A stretch of DNA of 39,041 nt from a virus, in the IMG/VR virus record IMGVR_UViG_3300047496_000205, positions 1 through 39,041 of that record. One strand, written 5' to 3'. The translations under genes and the position numbers were made by a program. Under the pieces are notes generated by a model. That model made no database searches and was not told the DNA's origin. It saw only the letters and a list, made by a program, of their open reading frames with translations. Below, piece after piece: positions 1-9,400 of the stretch (position 1 is the first letter of the stretch; each line of letters begins with the position of its first letter).

Positions 1-2
1 GT

Positions 3-251
3 GGAAATACACAATTCACAACTTTATATCTACTTTCAGATGAATCTTATGATCACCCGTTAGGAACGATTATTCAAGTTATTGGTTCTGAAACCCCTGG
101 AATTACTGGTTTTTTTGCAGCTACCAATGCTATAATTTTACCAGAACAATATAGTGGTGGAGGGGACTGTAGTCGTCCATTCGGTCATCTTATAGCGACA
201 AAAACTTCAGCTAATACTTGGACGCTTTCTGGCGATGTGCAACAGGATTAA
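3..251 (+). CDS. Phage fibre-tip protein, C-terminal part (5' end outside window)
   Basis: The frame is open from the window edge and gives 82 residues ending in TAA. It closely matches the C-terminus of the next gene: both carry a DES-Y-HP-GT segment and both end in a TKTSANTW-(T)-GDV motif. This module resembles the beta-rich C-terminal domain common at phage tail-fibre tips, where an 'exact value plus GDL/GDV' ending is typical (known of the family). The start and N-terminus lie outside the window. It sits 2 bases before the next gene, so the two are probably co-transcribed tandem paralogues. The receptor-binding role is inferred. Confidence 0.75.
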   Translation, partial: GNTQFTTLYLLSDESYDHPLGTIIQVIGSETPGITGFFAATNAIILPEQYSGGGDCSRPFGHLIATKTSANTWTLSGDVQQD

Positions 252-253
252 AA

Positions 254-820
254 ATGACAAATAACATTCCTATGTCAAACGAAAGTTTAAATCAAAATCC
301 TCTCAACAGTTCCGATTCAAATAGCATTGACTATCGCTATGCTATAGTCAATGGAACCACTATGACAGGCTCTCTTATTTTGAGCGAAAATCCAACAGCT
401 AACTTACAGACGGCCTCAAAAGAATATACTGATCTCTATGGAGAGAACTTAAATCCAAATGTGATTACAAATGTTATGAGATATCCAGCATTATTACCTA
501 ATGCTGTAGTTAATCCTATAGTAGTATATATGAATCAATATTATGATGACAGACTTTTTCTAGTTCCTGGAGGCAATCAGTATGGAACTACTCTGGTATT
601 GCCTGCTGATGAATCCTACAACCATCCTATTGGAACTGTAATAGAAGCTATTTCCGGAGAATATAATTCAAATTTATATGTTGCGGCTGGTCCTAGTGCA
701 ATTGTATATATCGATAATGCAATTGATTCCGCTGATAGCGCCGGATTGTTTGCACACGTGCTCGCCACAAAAACTTCAGCAAATACTTGGACTGTTACCG
801 GAGATGTAACACCAGACTAA
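254..820 (+). CDS. Tail fibre/tip protein, paralogue of the upstream gene
   Basis: 188 residues. The ATG at 254 is preferred over an in-frame ATG at 218 because 218 lies inside the upstream gene, while 254 is 2 bases after its stop and has a GGA-containing ribosome site. Residues about 31-60 contain the classic phage fibre motif: a G-x-MTGSL-x-L stretch followed by P-T-x-N-L-Q-T-AS-KEYTD, equivalent to the MTG-L-L ... AATKQYVD repeat of tail fibres. The last 90 residues form the same tip module as the upstream gene, ending TVTGDVTPD. It probably belongs to a fibre trimer that contacts the host surface. Unlike the other structural genes nearby it lies on the + strand. Its stop overlaps the convergent homing endonuclease gene by 4 bases. 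Confidence 0.7.
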   Translation: MTNNIPMSNESLNQNPLNSSDSNSIDYRYAIVNGTTMTGSLILSENPTANLQTASKEYTDLYGENLNPNVITNVMRYPALLPNAVVNPIVVYMNQYYDDRLFLVPGGNQYGTTLVLPADESYNHPIGTVIEAISGEYNSNLYVAAGPSAIVYIDNAIDSADSAGLFAHVLATKTSANTWTVTGDVTPD

Positions 821-2652
821 GAAATAATCTTTGTCCATAACCAAACGGAGTTCCCACAATCCCAAATCTTTGTGTAATTCATAGAAAGCATGAATTGTTT
901 TTCTGTTAATTTTGGATCACAACCGTTTTTAATCAAATTAGATTTTCTAAAAGTAAACCTATGAAGTCTAGGCCCAACACTGTTTTTACTATACCAATAA
1001 CCAGGAGCGGTATTGTGAGAAAATTTCATGCCCATTTCTTGATAAACTTTTCCTGTTCCCCATCGTCTATCACAATAAGAAATTATTTTAGAAGGCTTAT
1101 ATTGTTTTTTGAAGTAAGAAAACATTTTACTTGCAATTCCAGGAATCGATCCTATTGATGCCATTCTTAATATTTCCCATTCATCATGAACTTTGTTTTT
1201 ACTCCCTAATGCATTACGTAAATGACCAAAAGTCATCACAGATAACAGTTTACCGTTAAAAAAAGCACCCAATTTTACTTTACTCTGATAATATCCTTGT
1301 ATATGATTATCAATTAAAAAAGTTTTTGCTTCTTTAGTGGTTATTTCTTTTACTATCGTCTGCCTTGCTCCACAAATTTTAGTATTTTTACCAAGTATAT
1401 GACTAATTTTATCTTGAATTAAGCTTAAATTTTTTATTTCATCTTCAAATATAGTGATTAAACGAATGCCTAATTCGTTACACTTTTCTAATTTGTTCAA
1501 ATGATATTTTTTATCTTTTCCCTGTTCTTCTGAATGCCAATATAACCCACAAACTTCAATAGCTAATTTTTTATCTGGTAAATAAAAATCAAGTTCAAGA
1601 GGCTTTATTATTGAACGATTACGAATCAATACATTTGTTTCTCCGCATTCTAATAAAAAATTATAAATTATTTGTTCAGGCGTAGTTAAATTTTTATTGT
1701 AGGTTACATCATATTTTATCAAATTATAACGAAGTGTTTGACGTGTTAATAAAGGATATGTAAATAATATTCCTTTTACACCAAGTCTATAAAATTCTGA
1801 AGTAAATGTTTCCTTATTACTGATTAGTTTTAATAAAGCACTGTCGTAATTTTTTTGATTGTAATAAGGCGCCCCATATTTTTCCAAACATGTATTTCTT
1901 ATTTGATCTTTTAATGCAAAACTATCCATAGGTTTTGTAGAGCCCCAACGAGCTAAATTGGTAGACAATTGTTTTTCTCTACATTTTTTATTTTGTAATG
2001 CATGATCTACGCCATATCTTTCTTGCATTACTCCTGTAAATTCATCACGCCGACTTATAAATGTCCCATTATATTTTTCACGCTGAGTTTGTAACGTTTT
2101 AGCAGAAATTTCAGTATTGCTCATGGGTGATTCAAACCCATAAATCTGTTTATTTTTAGTCTTTATCTTATTTTTTATTTCTGGATTCATTAAAGAAGTT
2201 TTAAAGCCAAATTTTTCAATTGAAGTTTTTTCTACTTTTTCTCGAAATTTATTACTCTGAGAAATATGTTCAACACCATAACGATTTAACACAGTTCTTT
2301 TTCTTTTTTCATTGGCAACTAGAATATCGTCGTTAGTCATATTTTGTTTTGCATTTGAAATCTTTAAACTGTGATTATCATGAGCACAGCGACATTTAGA
2401 TGGGATTCCACAAAACGTTTCCTTCGAAAGATTTTTATCCCACTTTAAATACTTTTTTTCATATTTGCATATACTAGGAAGTTTATTTGTTTTAATTAAA
2501 TAAATTCGTTGGTGTAATGAAATACCTTCAATAAATGCAGTTAGTCTCTCAACTTCTTCAACCAAATTTGATCTATTCTTAATCAATATATAAGCTTTAG
2601 ATTTCAGGATCGCATCTGATAATTCGGATGAAAGTTCATATTTTTTACTCAT
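817..2652 (-). CDS. Free-standing homing endonuclease (Hef/Vsr-like phage type)
   Basis: 611 residues from ATG 2652; a GTG at 2667 is in frame but would sit inside a promoter box. The middle holds at least four degenerate repeats of the type (R/K)YG-(V/A)-x-(H/Y)-x-x-Q, e.g. RYGVEHISQ, RYGVDHALQ and KYGAPYYNQ, which are DNA-binding repeats in phage homing enzymes. Residues about 335-400 form a Vsr-like PD-(D/E)xK fold: LELDFYLPD with D355, then AIEVCGLYWHSE with E366. The C-terminal 150 residues carry a YCDRRWGTGKVY motif followed by W-YSKN, a conserved domain of this enzyme class. It cuts DNA lacking its own gene and so spreads between phages. It is inserted between + strand fibre genes and - strand structural genes and has its own late-type promoter boxes. 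Confidence 0.85.
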   Translation of the reverse strand: MSKKYELSSELSDAILKSKAYILIKNRSNLVEEVERLTAFIEGISLHQRIYLIKTNKLPSICKYEKKYLKWDKNLSKETFCGIPSKCRCAHDNHSLKISNAKQNMTNDDILVANEKRKRTVLNRYGVEHISQSNKFREKVEKTSIEKFGFKTSLMNPEIKNKIKTKNKQIYGFESPMSNTEISAKTLQTQREKYNGTFISRRDEFTGVMQERYGVDHALQNKKCREKQLSTNLARWGSTKPMDSFALKDQIRNTCLEKYGAPYYNQKNYDSALLKLISNKETFTSEFYRLGVKGILFTYPLLTRQTLRYNLIKYDVTYNKNLTTPEQIIYNFLLECGETNVLIRNRSIIKPLELDFYLPDKKLAIEVCGLYWHSEEQGKDKKYHLNKLEKCNELGIRLITIFEDEIKNLSLIQDKISHILGKNTKICGARQTIVKEITTKEAKTFLIDNHIQGYYQSKVKLGAFFNGKLLSVMTFGHLRNALGSKNKVHDEWEILRMASIGSIPGIASKMFSYFKKQYKPSKIISYCDRRWGTGKVYQEMGMKFSHNTAPGYWYSKNSVGPRLHRFTFRKSNLIKNGCDPKLTEKQFMLSMNYTKIWDCGNSVWLWTKIIS

Positions 2653-2656
2653 GTTA

Positions 2657-2684
2657 TATTTATACACGAGCTTTGGTATTTATA
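2657..2684 (-). promoter_or_regulatory. Two tandem T4-type late promoter boxes before the homing endonuclease
   Basis: Two exact TATAAATA boxes on the - strand: 2677-2684 and 2657-2664. The nearer one ends only 4 bases before ATG 2652, so RNA from it would start at about the start codon. The outer box would give a leader of about 20 bases. TATAAATA is the T4 late-promoter consensus; use here is inferred. Confidence 0.65.
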
Positions 2685-2696
2685 GCAATATATATT

Positions 2697-3311
2697 TTAA
2701 ACCATAAATATCCGAATAGTATAGATAATTTCAATTGCTCTATTCAAAGATTTTTGTAAAGGATGAAAAACCACATGCGAAAGTAATCTACCATTTCCTT
2801 CAATAGGATTAAAGGACTTTAGACCGAGTTCATCAAAAATAAATTCTGATTGAGAAGTCGCAGTATCAAACGTATCCTGCCCGGCTGGTTCTCCTACATC
2901 CAAGGTACATGTAATGATAATATCGCTAAATGTTGTATTTGACACGTGTTGAACTTGCATAAAATTTTCTTGAATATTAGTATCCAATGGAGACATATTG
3001 TCTACAACTTTGCGATATGTCTGATTGTAGAGTTGAGCGGATTGACCGGTAACGTTTGGGGGGAAGTAGGTTACTGCACTGGTTCCAGAAATTGTAGAAG
3101 CACCATTACCAAAAACCATTTCATGAATAAAACCAAGCGCATTATCTGAAATTCCAAATGCAATAGCTTGAGAGAAATTTTCCAAATGGATAGCATTCTT
3201 TTTATCAACTAATACAACTTTATTATTTTTATCGGTTATATCTCTAATAAGAACATGCCCCGTAACTTTAATAAACGCGGTATCAGTTATAGTTTCATTT
3301 ATGGTTTTCAT
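2697..3311 (-). CDS. Conserved phage virion-type structural protein
   Basis: 204 residues from ATG 3311, chosen because an AAGGAATT ribosome site lies 7 bases upstream. In-frame starts further up would overlap the preceding small gene fully. The N-terminus has a VTGHVLIRD segment followed by VLVDKKNAIH, then the core reads FIHEMVFGNGAST and YFPPNVTG. The C-terminus reads FHPLQKSLNRAIEI-YT-RI. This pattern recurs in virion proteins of marine and other T4-like phages, where the molecular role is not established. It ends the run of structural genes 3442-16516. I recognise the family pattern but not a T4 gene equivalent. Confidence 0.65.
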   Translation of the reverse strand: MKTINETITDTAFIKVTGHVLIRDITDKNNKVVLVDKKNAIHLENFSQAIAFGISDNALGFIHEMVFGNGASTISGTSAVTYFPPNVTGQSAQLYNQTYRKVVDNMSPLDTNIQENFMQVQHVSNTTFSDIIITCTLDVGEPAGQDTFDTATSQSEFIFDELGLKSFNPIEGNGRLLSHVVFHPLQKSLNRAIEIIYTIRIFMV

Positions 3312-3438
3312 CAGGAATTCCTTTTTTATCATCTTCCACTTTATCAAGCAATATTTCTTTGGTATCTTTATATCTAATCATTATGCGTTCTTTTACATGA
3401 ACTGCTACGCTATCAGTTGTTTTTTGGTTATTTATCAT
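3295..3438 (-). CDS. 47-residue protein, probable truncated relative of the neighbouring structural protein
   Basis: ATG 3438 lies 3 bases after the stop of the 976-residue gene and has an AGGAT ribosome site formed by that gene's last codons, so translation is probably coupled. The product contains VKERIMIRYKD-TKEILLDKV, which aligns with VTGHVLIRDIT-KVVLVDKKN of the next gene downstream. It then ends in a charged tail. Its 3' end overlaps the start of that gene by 17 bases. It could be a shortened tandem duplicate or a small functional protein; I cannot decide between them. Confidence 0.5.
   Translation of the reverse strand: MINNQKTTDSVAVHVKERIMIRYKDTKEILLDKVEDDKKGIPDENHK
3429..3436 (-). 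promoter_or_regulatory. Possible late promoter box GATAAATA
   Basis: GATAAATA overlaps the first codons of the 47-residue gene and would start RNA about 110 bases before the 204-residue structural gene. The same GATAAATAACC string precedes the gene starting at 27011. It could be coincidence in AT-rich DNA. Confidence 0.3.
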
Positions 3439-3441
3439 ATT

Positions 3442-6372
3442 TTATCCTAAAATTACTGTATTCGTTATAGAATTTCCGACTAAGAAATAATCATTTTGAT
3501 CTTGATAATACCATGCCCCATTAAGAACGTTTGAACCAACTAGATGGACATAATCTAAATATTTTGTTATGTATACTGTTGTATTTGCCGCAGGCGCAGT
3601 AAAAAATGTAACAACGGCATTTCCATCAACATTAGTTCCGGTATAATGAATATTTAAACTCTTTGGAATTGTTGTATTGTATGCCGTAGGAGTTATAACA
3701 ACGCCATTGGCATAAGTCAAAATGCCGTTAACAACAACCACTACATTAGAGACATCTGTAGATGGAAGCGTAAATGCGGTCGTAGTGCCATCACCAGAAT
3801 ATACTCCTTGAAGTGATTGTTGAACACATACCCGAGTATTATGAGTTCCACGTGTTATTTGACTTAAAGTAACATTTGTTCCATCTACCGCATAATCAAG
3901 AAATTCTATTCTTTCACCATTTATCCATACTACGCCCGGCTTTGTAGTATAACTGGTTGGTTCTATCATAGTATTGCTTAACATTTCTCTAACTGGAAGA
4001 GTAAATGGCATTACTCCAGAATTCATAGTAGTGATTGAAATAATTTTGCTATAAGGGTCTATTTCACTTGAAAGTACCCCGCCAATTTGTCCCCATTGAG
4101 TTACTTGCCACGAATCATAACGAGATACGTATCTATTACTTTCAATTTCACCTATATCAAAAACTAAAGTATCCAATGGTCGTTCATCAAAATCACCTAC
4201 TTCAATGGGAGCTAAAAGATCGTTACCAGGGCGAGAAGTAGAATATGATATACCAGTGGTAGTTGATCCATTATCATATAAAATCATATTCAACGATTCC
4301 GTAACTGTTAGAACAATTAACTCTGGAGGTCTATCAGAATCAATATGAGGATCAGATAAGCCATAAAAACTACTTGGTGGATTAATCGTTTCCAAAAAAA
4401 TGCCGGTTGAAGAACTACTATCCAGGTCGAAATCAGAATCACCTGAATTCATCTGTCCGCCATCAATTTGATTTTCTTTAAACTCCATGTCCATTAATCT
4501 ACGAATATTTTTTTCTGGACTGTCAGGAAAAATTGGAGCATAAAATGCAGATATGCGCTGAGCTTCGAGACCGGTAGATAGGTTATCTCTAACGACCAAA
4601 GAAACCCATGATTGGTTTGTTGGAGCATTAGCCAAGGAAAACGTATTTTCACTTGTTACAGTATATGCTGCATTCGAAAGACGATTTTCATCAACAAAAA
4701 CTTCTACTATTTTTGTTGTTAGATCAACATTTACGGTTGTAATCATAAAATTTAAAGAATTTCCAGTAGTGAAAAGAAAATCTTGTGTATAAATCACTGG
4801 CATATGAGCTACTCTATCGTAAATCATTTTTATATTGAAGTGGCGAACTGGATTCCAAGTCTGAGGATCATAATTATTAGGATCGGTTCCAGTATTTGAA
4901 TAACTGTAATACCAATCTTTCCATGGTTGTGTTGTTTGATAAACAAGCAAATCTGAAGGATCAGTTAAACTTAGTTGGCGATAAGCTGAAATTGAATTGT
5001 CATAATATGGAGGATTATCAAAATCGCTTACATGCGTATTTGCGTAGTCGATAGGTGGTGTATAAATTGTTGTAAAACTACGAATAGTTACACGATAAGG
5101 TTTAACTTCATCAATATAATTGATTAAACTTGTAGAAATATCTACCGGTTGAATTGGTGTTTGTAATAATGGTTCATTATATCCACCAATATTCATGAAA
5201 GATGTTTTAAATGCCCATGCTACTTGATCTTGTTGAGCGTGAATAAAATGCAGCATGCTAAAAAATGTTTCATTAACTTCAATATTTTGTAATAAAGAAA
5301 AATCTCTTAACGCATCATATAAATATCTTAGTTCCCAACTTCCGTCACGAATTGGAATTTTTGATAAATCTGCTAACGAAATAGGGTCTAATCCTATCAC
5401 TGGCGCCGCTGGATTATTATAAAATTTTGAAGAAAATCGAATCGTTCCGTTTTGCTGAGCGACAATAACCCAAGTTCCACTTACGAAAATTGTCCAAATC
5501 CAACTACCAGTGCCATCATCATTAACTTTAACAAAAATTGTTTGTGGATTAGCTCCTTCAGTAACATTTCTTGCGGCGATATTTGGATATATAACTACTG
5601 GTGGATTAGCAGGAGAATATCCGTTCGCATACCAATCATATAATGACCAAAAATCCATGGTAGAATAAGTTTGATATCGAGTAAGACTAAAACTTGTTCC
5701 ACCCATATATTTCCATACTGTCCAAAAATTGTAAGTTGCAGAATTGCCATCAACTAAAATTCTATCGCCGATATTTGGTGGATTTTCGCTGGTTAAAAGA
5801 TTATCTCTTTCACCAAGTGTGGCGACATGAAAAGAATAAGATAAAGCGATTGAAAATACTTCACCAGGATTATTCGCCAAATAATTAGCATCCACTGTTA
5901 CATTTGCAGTCGGTAAATTTGTTTCATATACACACCATTGCGGAGCATCTTCGTTTCCTAAACCATTAACAAGAATTCTTGGGAAATTTTCGTTTAAAAT
6001 GGCGGCAGCTATTTCCGGATTAAGTAAAAATCTATCTCTATCTTCTATACTAAAAAATTCATAATCCCATTCGGTATGAGGAGGCACAGGCTCAATGTGT
6101 TCTACGCCTACTGGTCTATGCCAAATCAAATATTGGTCAATAGGAGTTGTTGCAGAAAGTTTAGAAACTGCTTCAGGACGATCTATCGCAATCGGCGTTT
6201 GTGAGAAAATAACTTCATTTAAAAATCTAATAAAAGAACTTCTGGCATCAAATATACCCTGACGAGAAGTATCTGATACAAACATACTTTGTCCCGGTAA
6301 AATACCATTAGGTCCAAGATTATATGCTTGACCGTCAACAATAACTTCTGAATTTGTGTTAGGATATGTCAT
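3442..6372 (-). CDS. Large baseplate/fibre structural protein (976 residues)
   Basis: Long, Asn/Thr/Ser/Tyr-rich and almost free of Cys and Lys-rich stretches, as is typical of phage baseplate and fibre proteins. An N-terminal segment (residues 1-120) contains DARSSFIRFLNEVIF and EWDYEFFS. A central conserved block (about 345-430) reads RDGSWELRYLYDALRD, then FFSMLHFIHAQQDQVAWAFKTSF, then GYNEPLL and YIDEVKPYR. The C-terminus has beta-rich modules with the D-G-TTAFTLPS pattern, also found as D-TFSLPP near the start of the 3369-residue protein. It starts 5 bases after an exact TATAAATA and lies 34 bases downstream of the giant gene. It probably forms part of the same baseplate periphery. No T4 gene name can be assigned with confidence. 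Confidence 0.7.
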   Translation of the reverse strand: MTYPNTNSEVIVDGQAYNLGPNGILPGQSMFVSDTSRQGIFDARSSFIRFLNEVIFSQTPIAIDRPEAVSKLSATTPIDQYLIWHRPVGVEHIEPVPPHTEWDYEFFSIEDRDRFLLNPEIAAAILNENFPRILVNGLGNEDAPQWCVYETNLPTANVTVDANYLANNPGEVFSIALSYSFHVATLGERDNLLTSENPPNIGDRILVDGNSATYNFWTVWKYMGGTSFSLTRYQTYSTMDFWSLYDWYANGYSPANPPVVIYPNIAARNVTEGANPQTIFVKVNDDGTGSWIWTIFVSGTWVIVAQQNGTIRFSSKFYNNPAAPVIGLDPISLADLSKIPIRDGSWELRYLYDALRDFSLLQNIEVNETFFSMLHFIHAQQDQVAWAFKTSFMNIGGYNEPLLQTPIQPVDISTSLINYIDEVKPYRVTIRSFTTIYTPPIDYANTHVSDFDNPPYYDNSISAYRQLSLTDPSDLLVYQTTQPWKDWYYSYSNTGTDPNNYDPQTWNPVRHFNIKMIYDRVAHMPVIYTQDFLFTTGNSLNFMITTVNVDLTTKIVEVFVDENRLSNAAYTVTSENTFSLANAPTNQSWVSLVVRDNLSTGLEAQRISAFYAPIFPDSPEKNIRRLMDMEFKENQIDGGQMNSGDSDFDLDSSSSTGIFLETINPPSSFYGLSDPHIDSDRPPELIVLTVTESLNMILYDNGSTTTGISYSTSRPGNDLLAPIEVGDFDERPLDTLVFDIGEIESNRYVSRYDSWQVTQWGQIGGVLSSEIDPYSKIISITTMNSGVMPFTLPVREMLSNTMIEPTSYTTKPGVVWINGERIEFLDYAVDGTNVTLSQITRGTHNTRVCVQQSLQGVYSGDGTTTAFTLPSTDVSNVVVVVNGILTYANGVVITPTAYNTTIPKSLNIHYTGTNVDGNAVVTFFTAPAANTTVYITKYLDYVHLVGSNVLNGAWYYQDQNDYFLVGNSITNTVILG

Positions 6373-6377
6373 AACTC

Positions 6378-6385
6378 TATTTATA
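6378..6385 (-). promoter_or_regulatory. T4-type late promoter box, 5 bases before the start codon
   Basis: Exact TATAAATA followed by GAGTT and ATG 6372. There is no room for a Shine-Dalgarno leader: if T4 geometry applies, RNA begins at the ATG. Confidence 0.7.
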
Positions 6386-6406
6386 TATGTATTTTATCCA
6401 TACTTA

Positions 6407-9400
6407 TTAAGCTATTCCAGATGCAAATGCTTCAAGATTAACTATATTAGAAGCTACTATAACACCATCACTTACTCTTCGTATATTAACTTGTAATGTA
6501 ATTTGTTTATCAACATCGCCGCTATGATGAGCAACAGCTATAAGATTATAGCCAGTAAAATGATTTGCGCCCAAGTTATACCAAGTATTTAATGTTGTTC
6601 CAAATGCAGTAGTATCAATAGTCGATGTCCTAGTAGAACTTACATAAACGGCCTGAATTTCATAGTTAGAAGCTGGTTCATGTTGCGGATTCCAATCCGC
6701 AGTATATACCGTAGATGTACTTGTTATTCCATGCGTGGTCATTTCAACTACTGAACCATTAGCTGCCGATGGATAATACGAATCGTGGTCATTGATAAAC
6801 AAAATACTTGCTGCCGCATTTTCTGGATATATAGAATCTGAAAAAATATCATGTTCATTTAAGACGATAGTGCTTCCTGCTGGAGTTCCACCAACTGCTC
6901 CTTGAGACGGAAAGGTAATTTCGACATATCCTGGTGCTCCGTCTCCACCCCACCACCAACCAATTGAGCCAACGGCTCTGTCAGAGACCGCTGAGCCGCC
7001 TCCACCACTGCCGTAGCCCACGGCTGGTCCTGCTTGGAAAACACCGCTGTAGGCCGCGTTGGCGCCCGCTGTAGGCCCTGCGGGATCGCCGCCGCTTCCG
7101 GGTGTACCTGAGAGACCACCAACAGAATTTGCAAGTGGACCAGTTGCACCGGCTCCCCCAGTTGGGCTTGACGTATCAGAAGTTCCGGCTGGCCCCAAAT
7201 ATCCAGCAATACCGTTAGGAGTTCCAGCGAGACCACCGGGAGTATTGATGAAACCTATACCAGTATTTGTAGCGGATGGAGCACCACCGCCGCCTCCCAC
7301 CATAACAACATTGTTTCCATTAAGAAGAATTACAGTATCTCCACCATTTGTTGCATTAGGAGGTGGAGTTAAACCGGTATTAGTTGGATAACGTCCTCCA
7401 TATCCATGTCCACCAATATTGAAGGTAAATATATCTCCTGGATTACATGCAACATTACCGTAGTAATGATAATAGCCGCCGCCGCCCCCGCCAGAACCAC
7501 CAGCACCATTTCCACCTTGCGTGCCTTCTGATCCACCGCCGCCGCCCGCAATGACCCACGTAAACATTACATTATGAATGCCAGAAGGCACAGTAAATGT
7601 GGTCGAGTTAGCGAAACCCAACGTTACAGGAGCAGGATTTGCGATTGTGTAAGTAAAGCTTTGAGGAACAATAGAAATACCATCAGTTACCGCAACCGTA
7701 AATGGTACGACAGTATTGGCTATAGCTCCCAAAGTTCCACTTATAATAGCGGTATTTGCTGAATTGGATAATGATAAACCAGTTGGAAGAGAACCCGCTG
7801 TAACACTATAAGTTAGAGGGAGACTATCAAAATCGGTAGCAATTAACGTTAATGAAACGGTATCTCCGCTTGCTCCCGACCCCAAGTTTCCGGCTGGCGT
7901 GGTCCAAAGTGGCGGGTATGCGACAGGAATATCTGAAGTAACAGAAAAATTTCTTGATACACCAACGACACCATCAGATGCCGTAACTGTAAAGTAATAA
8001 GTTGATGTATTAGAAACTATTGGTAATATACCACTCACAAAACCTGTAGTGTTCATAGTCATTCCAATTGGTAGAGCACCATTAGAAATAGTATAAGCTA
8101 ATGGTGTTGGATGACCTTCTGGGGTAGCTGCAACCAATTGAAAAGAAAAAGAATTTGCAATAAATCCGCTTCCGATACTTCCAGCAGGTGTTGCCCAAAC
8201 AGGAGGTTGATTTCCGGTTATAGAAATACTAAAATCTCTATTTGTATAAGCTCCAATAGAATCCATTGCTTTAACAGTAAAATCAAACTCCGTCGCATTT
8301 GAAAGTAATCCAACAGTTCCAACTATGGAATTAGAACTAATAGTTAATCCGGCTGGCAATGCTCCATTTGCTATACTATAAGTTACGGATAACAATCCTG
8401 GACTATTAGCCAGCATTAGAATATCTTGAGAAGTATTTTGATCAAAAAGTCCAATACTACCGGACGCTGGATATTGCCATACTGGAGGAAGAGAAACATA
8501 AAGAGATTCTATTTCAAAATCTCTCTCTACCGTATAGAAACCATTTGTGACATTAACAGAAAAATCAACAATAGTATTAGCAGGTGGAGCGGTAATAGGC
8601 GGATATGAACCAAAAATCAAACCATTTGAATATAAAGTTAACGATGATGGTAACGTCGAATTGGTTATAGAGTAAGTCAATGCATCTGACTGTGGATCAG
8701 TTGCAAGTAATTGATAAGAAATAGCATTTCCGGTATAAGCAGATGCAATAAGTCCAGCATTGGTAACCCAAACTGGCGGATGATTTACGTTAACAGTAAT
8801 AGAAAACGATTGTGGAGTATATGAAACACCGTTAAAAGCATTAACAGTAAAATTCCAAGTATAATTAGAAGTATCTACTTCGTTATCTATATTTTCTAAA
8901 GTTAATGTACCTGATATTAAACCAGTTTGTGGATTTAGTGTTGAACCTAACGGTAAACTACCGTTTGATATATAATATAGCATAGGATTACCTTGTGGAT
9001 CAACCGCAATTAAAGTAGCCAAGAATGAATCACCACTATATGTTAATGGAGCATGTCCTGAAGTATTTGGAAGATTACCCGAAGGAGTCTGCCAAACAGG
9101 CGGTAAACTATTTGGAGGGGTAATATTTGGGTTCATAGTATTGCTTGGAGTTGAAACTTTATTGTCGTCAAAACCAACTAAGCTATCGCGCATCTTTGCC
9201 CACAACCAATCTGACGGCAAAGATGTTTCGTCATTGGGTCTAAGTAGTTGCCATTGATCATGGATAACTCCTTCGTCCCTATATCCACTGCTATCAACTC
9301 CATGATTATCAACTTCGACTTGCAATACTGTTCCTGATACGGTTCCGAATGCATCATTTACATACGTTTGAACACCACCGACCATCAAGCCATTATCCAT

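Noticed and set aside
2703-2710. CATAAATA on the + strand
   Set aside because: It lies inside the end of the 204-residue gene and no + strand gene follows; taken as chance.
7059-7391. Long Pro/Gly/Ala frame on the + strand opposite the giant gene
   Set aside because: It is the mirror of the glycine-rich coding segment (Gly codons read as Pro/Ala on the other strand) and has no ribosome site.
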